DNA of 64,000 nucleotides from Ochromonas danica (taxonomy: Eukaryota; Sar; Chrysophyceae; Chromulinales; Chromulinaceae). The position numbers and the translations under genes are program-made. Of the stretch, positions 1 to 10,895 are shown piece by piece. The DNA is taken from positions 24,417 through 88,416 of the forward strand of contig VKHL01000121.1 in NCBI GenBank assembly GCA_015146655.1, given 5' to 3'. Below the pieces are notes generated by a model that saw only the letters and a program-made list of their open reading frames with translations, made no database searches and was not told the DNA's origin. The number at the start of each line of letters is the position of its first letter. The stretch's first letter is position 1.

Positions 1-1371
1 AACCGGGGGAACAACAGGAAGATCGTCCGCAGATTTCATGTCGTTATTAGAAGAGGCACCTGAACTCAGATAGATTGGTTGCCATGCATTTGCTGGATGG
101 CCCATTGAAGGATCTAACAGAGTCAAGCCATTCTTCACTATAATACGAGAAAATGAAGTTGGTTTATTATTAACCCTGGAGGGTTGCCAATATTGCGTTG
201 AAACTTGCCCAAACGGTACCAAATCAGAACGCTGAATCTCGTTTTCAACAGAGTCTGTTTGATTGGATGGTGAACCTGCAGGGAAGTGCCTTAAATTATT
301 CTTGGCATTCTTGGTATTGATAATACTTTGATTATTGGCAAGAAGAACCGAAGATTTAGTCAGGTCAGGATCCCCAAGAACAGAACTATCCTTCTTATGT
401 GATGCAGGCGCGGTTGTTACTGGCGTTGAAATTGTATCCGGAGGATGTAACGTCATCAACCTGCGAGAAACAGACGATAGAGGCTGTCCTGAGGATGATT
501 GAACCACGGATTGTGAAACCATGGGTGGGAAGGGGAGATTCCCCAAGCAACAAACGGCCAATACAGCTAATACAGCCATGAAACCAAGCGCACGTGGGAC
601 GGGAAGCGTGCGCATTTGAGATACAGAAGGGATAGAGTTCGAATAGGATATCTCTCTCTGCACCAAAGCACCTGAGTCAACCAGCTGATTCCCCCAATCG
701 TCAGAGAGAATAAATCCACCATCTACAGGAAAATGGAAGGGAGAAGTTGTCGCAGAATGTAGAGGCGAGCTACCATTTTCACTGCCACTAAGACTCTCAT
801 TATCTGTTCCACTTAAAGAAGCTGCAGCACCGCCTGTAGAAGGAACTGCAGGAGCGGAATGAACGAGGGAAGGTTGAGACGTTGGGAGCAAATCCAATAA
901 TGACGGCGTTGGCTGTGACTGTGCTAACAATGCTGAGAGGCGGGTATTCTCCGCTTTCAACTTCAAAAGCTCTTCTTCGAGTTGTTGAATCATTTTCGAT
1001 TTTTCTTCCACGGCATTCTCCAAGTCTTTGATGTGTGCATTCTTTCGATCGCGATGGTATTGCGCACTGAGACGATTGCGAATCTGGCGACGCATTTTCT
1101 TAGCATCCTTACTATCCATATCGATATTCAAAGCTTTCATTGACTCTTCAGTCACCGCAGCAATGGCGTCAGCATCTGGATTACATTTTCGTTTCTTATT
1201 TGCTTTTTCAGATTGTTTGCCAGAAGCAGATGCTTTGGGAGGAGAAGAATCCACACTCCCACAATCGCCAAAATCTTGAAATGACGGAGCAATAGAAACA
1301 TCATCACTTCCAATGAGGCTTTGAAAAGAGTTGAAAAGGTCATCACCCTCCTCCCAGGAATCTAATAGCAT
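1..1371 (-). CDS. Membrane-tethered bZIP transcription factor, ATF6-like (3' end outside window)
   Basis: Open on the minus strand from an ATG at 1371 to the window edge: 457 codons, no stop, no intron needed. The N-terminus (1-40) is acidic, like an activation domain. A Lys-rich stretch (about 57-62) follows. A bZIP basic region (90-111, NRLSAQYHR, the N-x7-R signature) leads into a zipper with Leu at 117, 131, 138 and 145. After a Ser-rich linker comes one hydrophobic segment (about 261-283) containing CCLGNLPFPP. Just C-terminal of it is RRLM (303-306), which fits a site-1-protease site. This order (bZIP, membrane segment, S1P-like site about 20 residues beyond) is that of ATF6 and the CREB3/bZIP28 class, which are released from the ER by intramembrane proteolysis on stress. 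ER location and proteolysis are inferred. A damaged inverted copy of the membrane-segment region lies at 63744-63993. Confidence 0.85.
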   Translation of the reverse strand, partial: MLLDSWEEGDDLFNSFQSLIGSDDVSIAPSFQDFGDCGSVDSSPPKASASGKQSEKANKKRKCNPDADAIAAVTEESMKALNIDMDSKDAKKMRRQIRNRLSAQYHRDRKNAHIKDLENAVEEKSKMIQQLEEELLKLKAENTRLSALLAQSQPTPSLLDLLPTSQPSLVHSAPAVPSTGGAAASLSGTDNESLSGSENGSSPLHSATTSPFHFPVDGGFILSDDWGNQLVDSGALVQREISYSNSIPSVSQMRTLPVPRALGFMAVLAVLAVCCLGNLPFPPMVSQSVVQSSSGQPLSSVSRRLMTLHPPDTISTPVTTAPASHKKDSSVLGDPDLTKSSVLLANNQSIINTKNAKNNLRHFPAGSPSNQTDSVENEIQRSDLVPFGQVSTQYWQPSRVNNKPTSFSRIIVKNGLTLLDPSMGHPANAWQPIYLSSGASSNNDMKSADDLPVVPPV

Positions 1372-1729
1372 AGGATTCTCTGATCAAGAAAAACAAATCA
1401 ATTAGTTTAATCAGAAAAAAATAAGAAGGCAGCCATCCCATCTCTCACCTTCTTTAATATAGTCCATGGTAAAATACAGTTCTTTTTTCTTCTTTTTCTC
1501 TTTAGTCTTGCAAAACGTCGATTAATTTGGTGAGGTCTTCGTCGTTGTTTCTCTCTCTGGTGACGAACAGCAGCAGGAACCCCCGCAGAATTATTATTGC
1601 GCAGGGATACACTCACGCATCGTAATAATAGTGCAGCGAAAAAAACGCTGAGAAGCCAAACCAAAACAAATCAGTCAAAGTTGAAATGCAAACATAGTCA
1701 TTATAGTGTTAAATATCTTAACATAGAAA
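1372..1729. promoter_or_regulatory. Intergenic, between divergent bZIP and SEC3 genes
   Basis: 358 bases between two head-to-head starts, so both promoters should lie here. It holds pyrimidine-rich stretches near 1480-1505 and an AT-rich end next to the SEC3 start. I see no gene, repeat or RNA in it. A short minus-strand frame at 1407-1664 has no recognisable features. Confidence 0.4.
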
Positions 1730-4700
1730 ATGAATAGTAAGAAAAAGTTTGGTGTTTCTAAACATGGTAAAAAGAAGTTAACCAAAGGATTAAAAGTAAC
1801 ATTACAAGAACCTGTGGAATCAAAAGATATCCTCCAACTCTTCAAAGAGAAATTTACTGATGATGCTTCTTCTGCTTTTTATCAAGCAGAGCTTCTCTAT
1901 ATTGTGAATCTCTATCGTCGTAAGACAGGTGGAAATGAAGCATCAAGTGCCTTGACAGGATCGACTACAGCAGTTGCAGAACGACTTATTAACAGCCGAC
2001 AAGGTCGTTATCTCATTATCATCCGTACTGTCAACCCTGCTAATCAAATTACCATGATTAAACTCTATAAGAAAGATTCGGATCTTGAAGTGAAACAGAC
2101 CTATGAGATGCCCTCTATCAAGTCAGTGGACTATGGCAGTGAGGACAATGAGCTCGTGCTTTCCTTAGAGAGTATGGATATCAGCTTGCACTTGTTTGAT
2201 CTTATTGAAAGAGATCAGACCCTCTGGGTTATCACAGAAGTCTATAAGGCAGTGACGGGTGGGGCCTTGTCCACAGGCTATTCCGTCGATCTCGACTCCG
2301 TCGCTTATGGCATTACCACAAGTGGCACACTCACTAAATTTCCTGCTTTACAAAAGTTCATTAAAATTGATTCAAGTCAGATGGGTGATCGTTTTAGTGC
2401 TGATGAAGCAGAAGCAGAGCAGATCTTAGAGCGACTGCAATGGAGCAAGTCTCTCAGTGAGCCCATGGATATCCATCAAATCCTCTCCACCACCTCAGAG
2501 AAGCTCAATAACGAAATTATTGACTTCCTTTTACAATGGGAGCAGATGGATTCTTTGGCAGTCTCTTCTTCTGCTTCAGCTTCTTCGTCCTCGTTGGCAG
2601 CGTCTGCTAAAGGGTTTGGATTGAAAGACACGACTGAAGTACTTAAAGCTCTCACTGATGTCGATTGTCAACTAGATGTTGTGGATAGTTGGCTAGGAGA
2701 ACAAATTGACCATCTCTCTGCTATTCAAGCCAACCTTAGCATGATCGAAAGTGAGAGCGGGGCATTGGAAACCAGTTGGCAGAACCTCAATGTGGTACAA
2801 GATGTCGTCTCTCTCTTGGTCACAAAGTACTCGATTACGACAGAGCAAGAAAACCTATTAAGGAATCCAGATCGTATAATGAGTGCCTTGGGTAAAGTAT
2901 CTTCTTTAAGTTTGATAGAGAAGACCTTACAGCCACTAGTTGATGCCGCTTTGGTACTGCGAGATGCGGTCAATCTCAAAACGAATGATCTTTGTAGCTT
3001 AACCAATGCACAATGGAAGCAAATTCAAGGCATGGCAGCTATTTCGGCTCAAAAAGCTCGATTAACGGATATTTCAACAACATTTTGTGAAAATCTTGCT
3101 GGATGGGCTGCTAATTTGTTTGATTGGTTGCTTAAGAATAAGGCATTAACTGAAGGAGAAGGAAAGACTTCAGGTCTTATTCCCAAGCAGTTCATTTCAA
3201 CTCGTAACGCTGTTGAAGAGATTTGTTATCAGAAGGTTGATAATTTCATTTCTAGCCCAACGATATCAAACAAGTTTCGTCTTCCTCGACGGAAATACCG
3301 CCAATCAGATAAAAATCAGTTGATAGAATCTCAAGTCGCTTATCATACACAAGTAGAAAAGTTTAGTGTTCTACTTGATCTTCTAGTTGAACTTTGTCCT
3401 GAGCTATCCAAGACCATTTGCGATGCTTATATGCAAGCCACTTGTGATCGCCTCTATTATTCATTGGTCAAGGCCTATGTTAAGGATATGCAGACTTTAA
3501 TCACTTGTAAACAATCTCCCATCTCTATGACAACTTGTTCTAGATTTCGATCAGACTCTGCGCGTAGCCCACTAGTGCGCTTTGGGGCGGTTGCAGGCAA
3601 ACCCTTACCTTCATGGAGGGCCTTTGAGGTGGCATTGTTATTGCTGTGTCCATTGATAGATCACGAGGAAGCTTTCATCAAGGTTATCTTTCAATTTTAC
3701 TCTTTTTTGTGTATTTTGTTGATAATTGAGTTTTGGTGTTTGTCTGTATGATAGAAAACTTTCCATTTGGATGGAAGACGGCCAGAAGGAACAAGTCAAA
3801 CAGCACTTACAGATCGAGCAGATGTGGTTAATCTTGTTGCTGATGCTACTACCTTTGCTCACTCTCGTTTGCACAGACTGCTGCTTGGCTTGTTTGAAAG
3901 TGTACCAACTAGATTGTTGTCATTGTCAAATACCAGTCCGTCTTCAAATAGCGGAAGTGGTGGAGAAATGGATGGCATCGAAGCTGTGGCTATGCTTACA
4001 GTTCTCACAGATTTCATTGCCTTCTACCAAGAAAACAAAGGTTCAGTTGATCTTACAGATGGATCGTCTTCGAAGGAGGTAAATGGAGACATTGGTGTCG
4101 CTTACTTCTACACCTCCTTGCTCTTTGAGGATATGAAAGCAACTCTGCAACAACGTATACAAACCTTTACCAACGAACAAATCAATTGGATAAGAGCACA
4201 AAAGGGTGATCCTAAAGCCCCTGGTGTCTTTACTCCTTTTGCACGCTTTCCAACTGTAGTGCTTCATATTATGGAGATGGTTCAAGGGCAGGTTAGCCAT
4301 GTTTTTGCAATTATTCTTTTGATATGGTTGGTTATTATCTTCCGTTCTCTTGATGTGTTTATCTTAGCAACATAGTGCTGTGGAGTCATGCTTGCATATG
4401 ATGGCAGCCGAATTGTTTGCCTGGCTTAGCACCGTAGCGAATAGTAGTGAGAAATATGCAGACAAAGTCAAGATTACCAACTGCAGCTTCTTTCTTCATG
4501 CCATGTCTCTTCTGAATGTTCCTACTTTGAAAACATTTGTGCTAAATAGTAATCAACAGGTGCATGACAGTATGGTGCGTTATCTGCATTGGATGGTGGA
4601 GTATGAGTTCCCTTCCCTCTCTGCTCTGGCTAGTCGTATTGAAGGTGTGAGCAATAAAGTCAGTGACGAAGAGCTATCTTTGTACATTCGTCGCAAAGAT

Positions 4701-5037
4701 GTTCTCAATGTTGTGAAGGAGTTAGAGGCTCGAACTATTGATAACATGGTATCTAATTTGCGCAAAAGAGTTGAAAAGCATTTTCGCTCTGAGTTTGATT
4801 CGGTCAGTTGTTGCTTGTATTGTTCAACTTGTTTATGACAAGATGTTAACGAATCTATTCGATGGACAATAGGACTTGCGCCTTGTGGATAAGCTGTGGC
4901 TGCAATTGAAGGAGCGCGTGGTGGGAATTCTGTCCAAGCTGGAAGCTGCTGCTCTGGCAAGCTACCAGATCAGTTTGGAAGTGGGACCAGGCAAAGTGGC
5001 CCAAGCCTTTGATAAACAACAAGCCTCTTCAACGTAA
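1730..5037 (+). CDS. SEC3: Exocyst complex component SEC3/EXOC1
   Basis: Sec3 is the exocyst subunit that marks plasma-membrane sites for tethering of secretory vesicles. Four exons: 1730-3682, 3755-4291, 4368-4802, 4873-5037. The introns are 72, 76 and 70 nt, all GT-AG and phase 0, giving 1029 residues. The N-terminal part (about 25-190) is the size and pattern of the Sec3 PH-like PIP2-binding region. The segment LDVVDSWLGEQIDHLSAI (about 315) matches the conserved Sec3 'D.W L..' coiled region. The C-terminal exons carry the EXOC1 pattern: ALTVLTDF-like helices, FTNEQINWI, then VFTPFARFPTVV. Length is slightly above the usual 890-1000. It is head-to-head with the bZIP gene and tail-to-tail with RPN10, whose stop lies only 93 nt away. 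Exon 1 read alone runs into the first intron and stops there, so splicing is required. Confidence 0.86.
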
Positions 5038-5129
5038 ACTATACCCAAAAGATTGCTATAAAACAACGAATAGATAGCTCGAATATATATTGAAGTTAGT
5101 TCTCAGTTAAGGAAAGAAAGCAGTACAAA

Positions 5130-6560
5130 TTAAGAATCATTCTTTCTCTTCCGGCTTTTGCCTCCTTCATCTTCATCTTCTTTATCTTCTCCTTGCTTCT
5201 TTTGATTGGCTTGCAATTGGGCCAGGGCAGCTTGCATGATGGGATCGTTCAGATCAGGATTGCTCAGCAGCTGCTGCACGAACTCTGGATCATTGAACGA
5301 TGTTGCAGACTGGGCAGCTTCTTGTTGACTTTCTACAGACATTGCCAAAGCTCGTGCAAGCTCTTCATCTTCATCGATCTCCTCGGTTTTCTCCACAGTC
5401 TCTTGATTTGTTGTCGCCGAAGCTGCTGCTGCTTCTGCTGCTTCACGCATGGACATCTCCAATGCACGCTGCATTAACGCCTCCTCGCTATCATCTTCCG
5501 TCACCATCTCCGAAGAAGGTTGTGCAGAGGTCTATAAGGCACCATGTGAGATAGATGAGCAACTATCTAATAGGGCTCAACTTCTGTGACCTTACCTCTT
5601 GCTGTGCAGCCTTGAGGCGCGCTTCCTCAGCAGCTCGAGCTTCCTCAGTAGAAACACGAATAGCCATCGCCAACTCAGGATCCAAAGAAGGGTCAATACC
5701 ACCATATAGATCGAAATTGTCGCCACCGCCCATTGGAGCAGCTCCCATCGAAGCGATTCCAGTCGAGCCAAACATCACAGGAGAAGACAACAAGACATTG
5801 GCTGGACTCACTCCTCCAGGAACAGTAACCAAATGACTATTGTCATTGCTATTCACAGCATTCACAAGGTCTTGTAACTTGGCGGTATTGTCCTCCACCT
5901 CTCCCATGCTAATAATGTCAACAGCCACGTTGTTCTTCTTGAGTTGTTTGCCCAGACGAGTCAAAGCTTCAGGTGACTCTCTCAGAGGACTACCAACAAA
6001 GACAACAATACGTTGAGCACCATTTTTGTTCTTACGATGCTTCAAAGCCAATTGTGCGATCTGGATCGCAGTGATGAAATCTGTTTTCCCGCCCAACTTC
6101 ACTTGACCAAAGGCAGCGAGCACTTTACCAGACTCCTCAGTGGGAGACACAAGAAGATCCACTCTACAATGTCAACATCAAAATAAGCAGGGGATGAACA
6201 TTTCCATGGATTCCTCACTTACCCTTTGCCAGCCATGGAGAGCAAACCCACTGTGTTCTCTGGGTTGCTGTTCATGCGATCATTGCAGAGCATGCAGGCT
6301 ACAGACACAGATCACACAGTTATGTTAACAGTCAACTATGACAGAGAGAGTAAGAGAGAGAGTATGTGAAAAAGACTGACCAGCATCTTGCTGAGCATCA
6401 ATTCTGGTGGGAACATAATCGCCATTCCTCATCCAGTCCGAGTTATCCAAACTATTCAATTTTATTAATTCCATTCACAGCACACAATTAATTCTATCAT
6501 CCAACTGGATATATTCAAAAGGGGGAAATCCTACCAGATCATAGTAGATTCCAGTCCCAT
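5130..6560 (-). CDS. RPN10: 26S proteasome regulatory subunit RPN10/PSMD4
   Basis: Rpn10 is a ubiquitin receptor of the 19S proteasome cap. Five exons on the minus strand: 6560-6535, 6451-6381, 6298-6223, 6163-5596, 5531-5130. The tiny first exon has 26 nt (MGLESTMI). Together they give 380 residues, as in human PSMD4 (377). The VWA domain is complete, from LDNSDWMRNGDYVPTR through SNPENTVGLLSMAGKG and IVVFVGSPL to SHLVTVPGG. Three UIM-like helices follow: DPELAMAIRVS, ALMQRALEMSM and ELARALAMSV. The C-terminus is a charged Lys/Glu/Asp tail. The first exons are too short to stand as independent reading frames and were placed by the family pattern and splice phase (2, 1, 2, 0). The gene is divergent from VDAC. 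Confidence 0.92.
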
Positions 6561-7396
6561 CTTGTTTCGTTGTTTTGTTTTGTTTCAGTAGTGGGAGTTA
6601 CTTTTCTCAAGAACTCAACAGAGATGTTGTGTAATTACTTAATAGAGAATTGGGGAAATGTGCAAATATCATTATTGGTGATGATGCACTGTACAGGAAT
6701 ATAACACAATCGATTTTAATATGACTTTTAATTTTTAATATATGATTTTTAAATAAAATCTATACTAGCTATCTAAATTATAAATGGAAAAAGTTGGAGA
6801 AAGAAAGCAATCTATGTTCACCAAAATCCACTTGAATAGTAAACTCGATTGTGCTCCATTGCAAAGCAACTAGTTTAGTATCGTTAGGGGTGAGAATTTA
6901 TCAGCAACTTTTGTGAACAGCGTTTCTTCGCAAAAATTATACATGGTAGTGTGTTGTGAATATAAGTATAAGTTCACGGTACGCATATTATTGAAAGCCA
7001 AACGATTTCTTTTATTTAGTTAGGATTATGAAAGCCATTGTCTTGCTATATATCAACTTCATATCATATCTCTGATTGCTGTTGTCACAACAGTAACTTT
7101 CTCATCATCTTCTAGAAAGTATTGCCATGCGCGGGGTTTGACTTATTCCGTCTGCGTGTGTGGTGGGCGTGTGGAGGCAGTGCCAGGAAGTGCAGCAGCG
7201 CCTCAGCGGGCAACCGCCCACTTGCACTGCCAGCTCCGCCCGCAGCAGCCCGTGCTGCCCCATAATTCCATCAACAACGACATCATCTTTGTCACAGAAT
7301 TGGATCTTAAGGTAAGAAAAAAAATATTATTTCATGTTAGTGAGTGAGGAAGGATTCACCTTAGTATTGTATTGCCTTGTTTGATATCAATAGAAA
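6561..7396 (+). promoter_or_regulatory. RPN10/VDAC shared upstream region with a 5'-leader intron
   Basis: No coding gene seen. The proximal part (about 6700-6790) is strongly AT-rich. A sharply GC-richer block (about 7130-7310) precedes a good donor (AAG|GTAAGA, intron from 7312) and an acceptor (CAATAG ending 7393), three bases before the VDAC ATG. This looks like a 5'-UTR exon and an 82-nt UTR intron. A four-codon upstream ORF (ATG at about 7126, then TGA) lies in the leader if transcription starts above it. The frame leading through the GC-rich block into VDAC has no ATG, so I treat it as untranslated. Confidence 0.5.
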
Positions 7397-8357
7397 ATGT
7401 CTTTCCCTGCATTTAAGGATTTGGAGAAGCCCATCACTGGTAATGTTGAAGTTGTCTTTGCATTGGCCTTCATCGCTCTTTTTAACAGAAAAAAATATTA
7501 TCTATTTAGACTTGCTCAATGATGACTATGACCACAAGTACAGCTTGAAGATCAAGTCTGCTGGCCCTGCTAACACCGTTAGTCCATATTCTAAATATCT
7601 TTTTATTGTGACGGTTTGAATATTAATCCTTTATGTTGTTCTGCGTTTATAGACCGTTACCACTGTCACTCAGTTTGATAAGGATTTCAAGCTTACCCCC
7701 AAGCTGAACTTGAAGTGGGTGCATGCCTCTGGCTTCACCTTGGACAAGGTTGAGGTTGCTGCTGATGGCAAGGTTGCCCTTGAGGCTTCCCTCACCAACG
7801 CTGCCCCTGGCCTGAAGCTTGACTTCAAGGGCAAAGACGCTGACAAGGCTGATGTCTCCCTGACCTACACCATCCCTGCTGCCACCATCACCGCTGATGT
7901 CGATGTCGGAGGATTCTCCTCTGTCAAGGCCGCCTTCACTGCTGGCAAGGGCCCTGTCACTGCCGGTGCTAGCGCCGATCTTAAGATTGTCAAGGGTGCC
8001 GTTGACTCTCCTGCCTTCAACGTCGGTCTTGCCTACACTGTCCCCAACAAGTTGCTTGTTGTTGCTAAGGCCGACAACAACTTCGCCAAGTACACCGCCA
8101 GCTTGAACTACGCTGCCGTGAAGGATGTTACCGTCGTTGGTCAGGTGACCTATGACGGCAAGCAGCCCGCTGCTACCGTGGGTGCTTCTTACACCTGCAA
8201 TCCCAACACAACTGTCAAGGTGAAGGCCACCACCGCTGGTGTCTTCTCTGCCTCCGTTAAGCAGGCTTTGGACAAGAAGTTCAACGTGGTTGGATCTGCC
8301 GAACTCTCTAACAACTTGGCCAACTACAAGCTCGGTGTCAACGCTACTCTTGGTTAA
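7397..8357 (+). CDS. VDAC: Mitochondrial voltage-dependent anion channel (porin)
   Basis: VDAC is the beta-barrel of the mitochondrial outer membrane that passes ATP, ADP and small anions. Three coding exons: 7397-7439, 7510-7577, 7653-8357. They give 271 residues, near the usual 275-285. The N-terminus MSFPAFKDLEKPITDLLNDD is the VDAC start helix. It is followed by strand-like alternation (YSLKIKSAG, LKLDFKGKD, YTVPNKLLV) and the C-terminal porin motif NYKLGVNATLG. The start is chosen from AAAATG directly behind a UTR-intron acceptor. Codons are strongly biased to C-ending and to AAG, unlike neighbouring genes, as expected of very high expression. That bias also opens a long meaningless reverse frame. 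Confidence 0.93.
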
Positions 8358-8478
8358 ATTGCAGTAGCGTGTCGCCACATAGCGTAATTTAAAATCAGGA
8401 TCTGCCGTAATTTGAAGTGGGGCTGTAAAGCTTTATGTACAATTATTTATACATTATCTTTTACATCTTCTAGGTAGA

Positions 8479-9153
8479 TTAGTTAATATTTCCACTCATC
8501 AATTTCTGAATCTTGGCATCCTTCAAACGCAACAATTGCTCCAGTTTAGCAACTTTCAGCTCGAGGATTTCCACATTTTCTTGTAGCTCTCGAATTTGCT
8601 GTTCTTTCTCAAGTAATAGGTTTTGGTCAATAGAAATCCGTATGTTAGCACTGTTGTTACTCGCGTTGCTATTCGCACCAGCTAAGTGGTTGTTGGCTAG
8701 GCGAGGTTGTCGAGGATCCTCAGAGCCCTCAACAGTTCGATCACTCCTTCCTCCAGCACCTGCTCCACCTGTAGGAGGCGACGAAATACTACCCTTTCCT
8801 TCTCGAAATTTGGCCATTTTATACTGAAGTGCATTCAAAACCTGCTCCACCGCACCCGACTTACAATTCGCAATATCTTCTATTAACTGTCGTGGAATGG
8901 TATACCCTAGTCGTTTCAGCACTCGTGCATTCAGAGTCTCTAAGTTATAAACCTTATGCTTTAAAGAATTAGCAGCGGTATAGTTGTGGAGTTCCACTAG
9001 CTGTGGAAAATAGGCCGATATGACTTCAGCCAAGAGAACGCCATCGCTGAAATCACGCGCCATGTTCCGCTTTGGTCGACTCAATGGAATCCCATCAACC
9101 CAAGCATAAATTGCTTTTAGCTGCTCTTCATTCAATTCTGAAGAGATTGACAT
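8479..9153 (-). CDS. SPEF1: SPEF1/CLAMP-like CH-domain microtubule protein
   Basis: Single exon, 224 residues, starting at the ATG of MSISSELNEEQ. An upstream TTG in the same frame is not used as a start. Residues 5-110 form a calponin-homology domain of the SPEF1 type: YAWVDGIPLSRPKRN, ARDFSDGVLLAEVISAYFP, LHNYTAANSLKHKV, LNARVLKRLGY. A Gly/Ser/Asn-rich linker follows, and then a C-terminal leucine-rich coiled coil (about 175-220) ending KLMSGNIN. SPEF1 proteins bundle and stabilise microtubules in the central apparatus of motile cilia and flagella. The gene therefore argues that the organism builds flagella. The family is clear. The precise cellular site is inferred. Confidence 0.9.
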   Translation of the reverse strand: MSISSELNEEQLKAIYAWVDGIPLSRPKRNMARDFSDGVLLAEVISAYFPQLVELHNYTAANSLKHKVYNLETLNARVLKRLGYTIPRQLIEDIANCKSGAVEQVLNALQYKMAKFREGKGSISSPPTGGAGAGGRSDRTVEGSEDPRQPRLANNHLAGANSNASNNSANIRISIDQNLLLEKEQQIRELQENVEILELKVAKLEQLLRLKDAKIQKLMSGNIN

Positions 9154-9508
9154 CTTCAATACCAACCACTTCGAAGAGAATTTCTTTTTTTATTTATTTA
9201 TTTATTCTCTTTTCAACTTTTTCATCATCTGCACCGTGTAGTTAACTTAAAAAGGAAAGGAGAAGTAACGACTGTTTTTGCGCGGGGTGGCAGGCAATAG
9301 TAATTGTCGGGGGCAGTCAGCGGAGAGTGCTGGCCAGGCAGGCACGATCTTTGGGTCGTCAACTCAGGGCAGCAGCACTGCAGGGCTGGTCGGCCTCGTC
9401 GAGAAGGAGACAAACAACAACGACAACAACAGACCAGCAAACGAACCAAGAAGGCAAGCCACTGACTTGTATTATCTATCCGTATCTACTACTCCTTCTA
9501 TATTTCAA

Positions 9509-10681
9509 ATGAGTGATCTTTCATTAGTAAGTGGATAATCAATATGATAAAGAATGAAGAAGAGGAAGTGTTTTACCATCTTTCCAATGTTCCGTGCAGG
9601 TCTCATTGGAGCCTTCAGGAACCTTAGTCCTTAATCTAGAAAGAGGAATTCAGGCTAAAGCGGTAATGTCACTGCCGTCATCACTTATGACTGTGGTTGT
9701 TCATGTTTGACTTCATTTGTTTTGTTTTCTATCAGATTTTAAACGTGACCAATGTCTCCAACAGCCGAATTGCTTTCAAAGTGAAGACAACACAACCTTC
9801 ATGGTATTATGTCCGTCCAAATCAACAAATATTAGATGTGGGAAAGACTGAGGAAGTCAGCATTATCCTCATCGACACCGAGTGCAAGTAAGTCAGAGTT
9901 AGACCGGTTTCTTCCTTCTGGATAGTAAAATATAGCTAATGCTGAAACTCTCTTGTAGCCGTTACCTCGATCAATTAGCAATGAATCAGGAAGAGAAAAC
10001 AGACAAGCATCGCTTCTTGGTGCAAAGCAAGGTCATCGAAGATAGCGTCTATGAAAGACTATCCAAACTTGACCCTGCCGCTCGAGCTGATGAGGTGAGT
10101 GGGCATAAATCTCTTTCTTTCCAAGTATAAAATAGCTTATTCTTGAGTTTTTGGCTGCAGCTCACAAAGATTTGGGAAGGTTCGAAAGATGACCGAAAGA
10201 ATATCAAGCTGAAGGTGGAGTTCCGGCACAATGGCCAGGCTACCTCTAGTAGCTCTACTCGACCAACTGGTGATGAAGACTTGCGTTCATCTCTTGCTCG
10301 TTCAAATCATACAAAAGACAAAGGCACAACAAATGCCACACCAGAAGTTGTGATGACTGAGCTGCAGAATATGCGCAAAAAGTATGATGCTGTTGTAGAG
10401 TATACTGTTCATCTTACGGCAGAAAGAGATGCTATTGTGGCCCAATTAGAGAATCTTCAACGTGAATACAAGAAAGAACAAGTCAAAATCAAGGGTGGTG
10501 CACAAAAGCAAGCATCTGCAGGTGAACTGGACAAAAAAGTGGACAGGGTTAGTTTCATCATTGATAGCATGCTGATGGGATATATTGTAACAGTTTCTTG
10601 TTGTTTGCATAGGGCTTCTCGTTGGTTGTAGTTTTGCTTGCGGCCGTCTTGAGCTTTCTCTTCGGCAAATACTTTAGTTAA
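9509..10681 (+). CDS. VAP: VAMP-associated protein (VAP/Scs2), tail-anchored MSP-domain ER protein
   Basis: VAP proteins sit on the ER and recruit FFAT-motif proteins at membrane contact sites. Six exons: 9509-9526 (only 18 nt), 9600-9662, 9736-9887, 9959-10094, 10161-10547, 10613-10681. All introns are GT-AG, giving 274 residues. The N-terminus is an MSP domain (about 5-125): VSLEPSGTLVLN, ILNVTNVSNSRIAFKVKTT, WYYVRPNQQILDVG, HRFLVQS. A coiled coil lies near 185-225. The last exon codes a single tail-anchor helix (GFSLVVVLLAAVLSFLFGKY) ending three residues before the stop. The length and domain order are those of animal and plant VAPs. SPEF1 lies divergently upstream and the TBC1D23-like gene follows in the same direction. 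Confidence 0.92.
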
Positions 10682-10895
10682 GCACTGCTCCTTTTGGAGC
10701 AGGATTGTATAATATTTTTAGCCAAATAATGGTCACTATAGAAGGCTCTAATTGCTGTTTTGTCTAATGAAAGTGATTAATCATGCACAGCTTACGACCA
10801 TTTATTGGCATTCACCCTAGTTTTGTTATAATAGGCTAGATAGCTAGATGTCCAGATTAGGACCTCAAGCCAGGAAATGAACAGAGAGAGTTGGC

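Noticed and set aside
1028-1279. Plus-strand frames opposite the bZIP gene (also 399-581)
   Set aside because: The minus strand codes a continuous bZIP protein with recognisable domains. The plus frames have none.
7138-7311. GC-rich open frame leading in phase into VDAC
   Set aside because: No ATG in it, and an intron acceptor lies three bases before the VDAC ATG. Better read as a 5'-UTR exon.
7647-8378. Long antisense open frame (243 codons) across the VDAC exon
   Set aside because: It mirrors the strong codon bias of VDAC, has Gly/Val/Leu-rich low-information sequence, and no recognisable domain or promoter.
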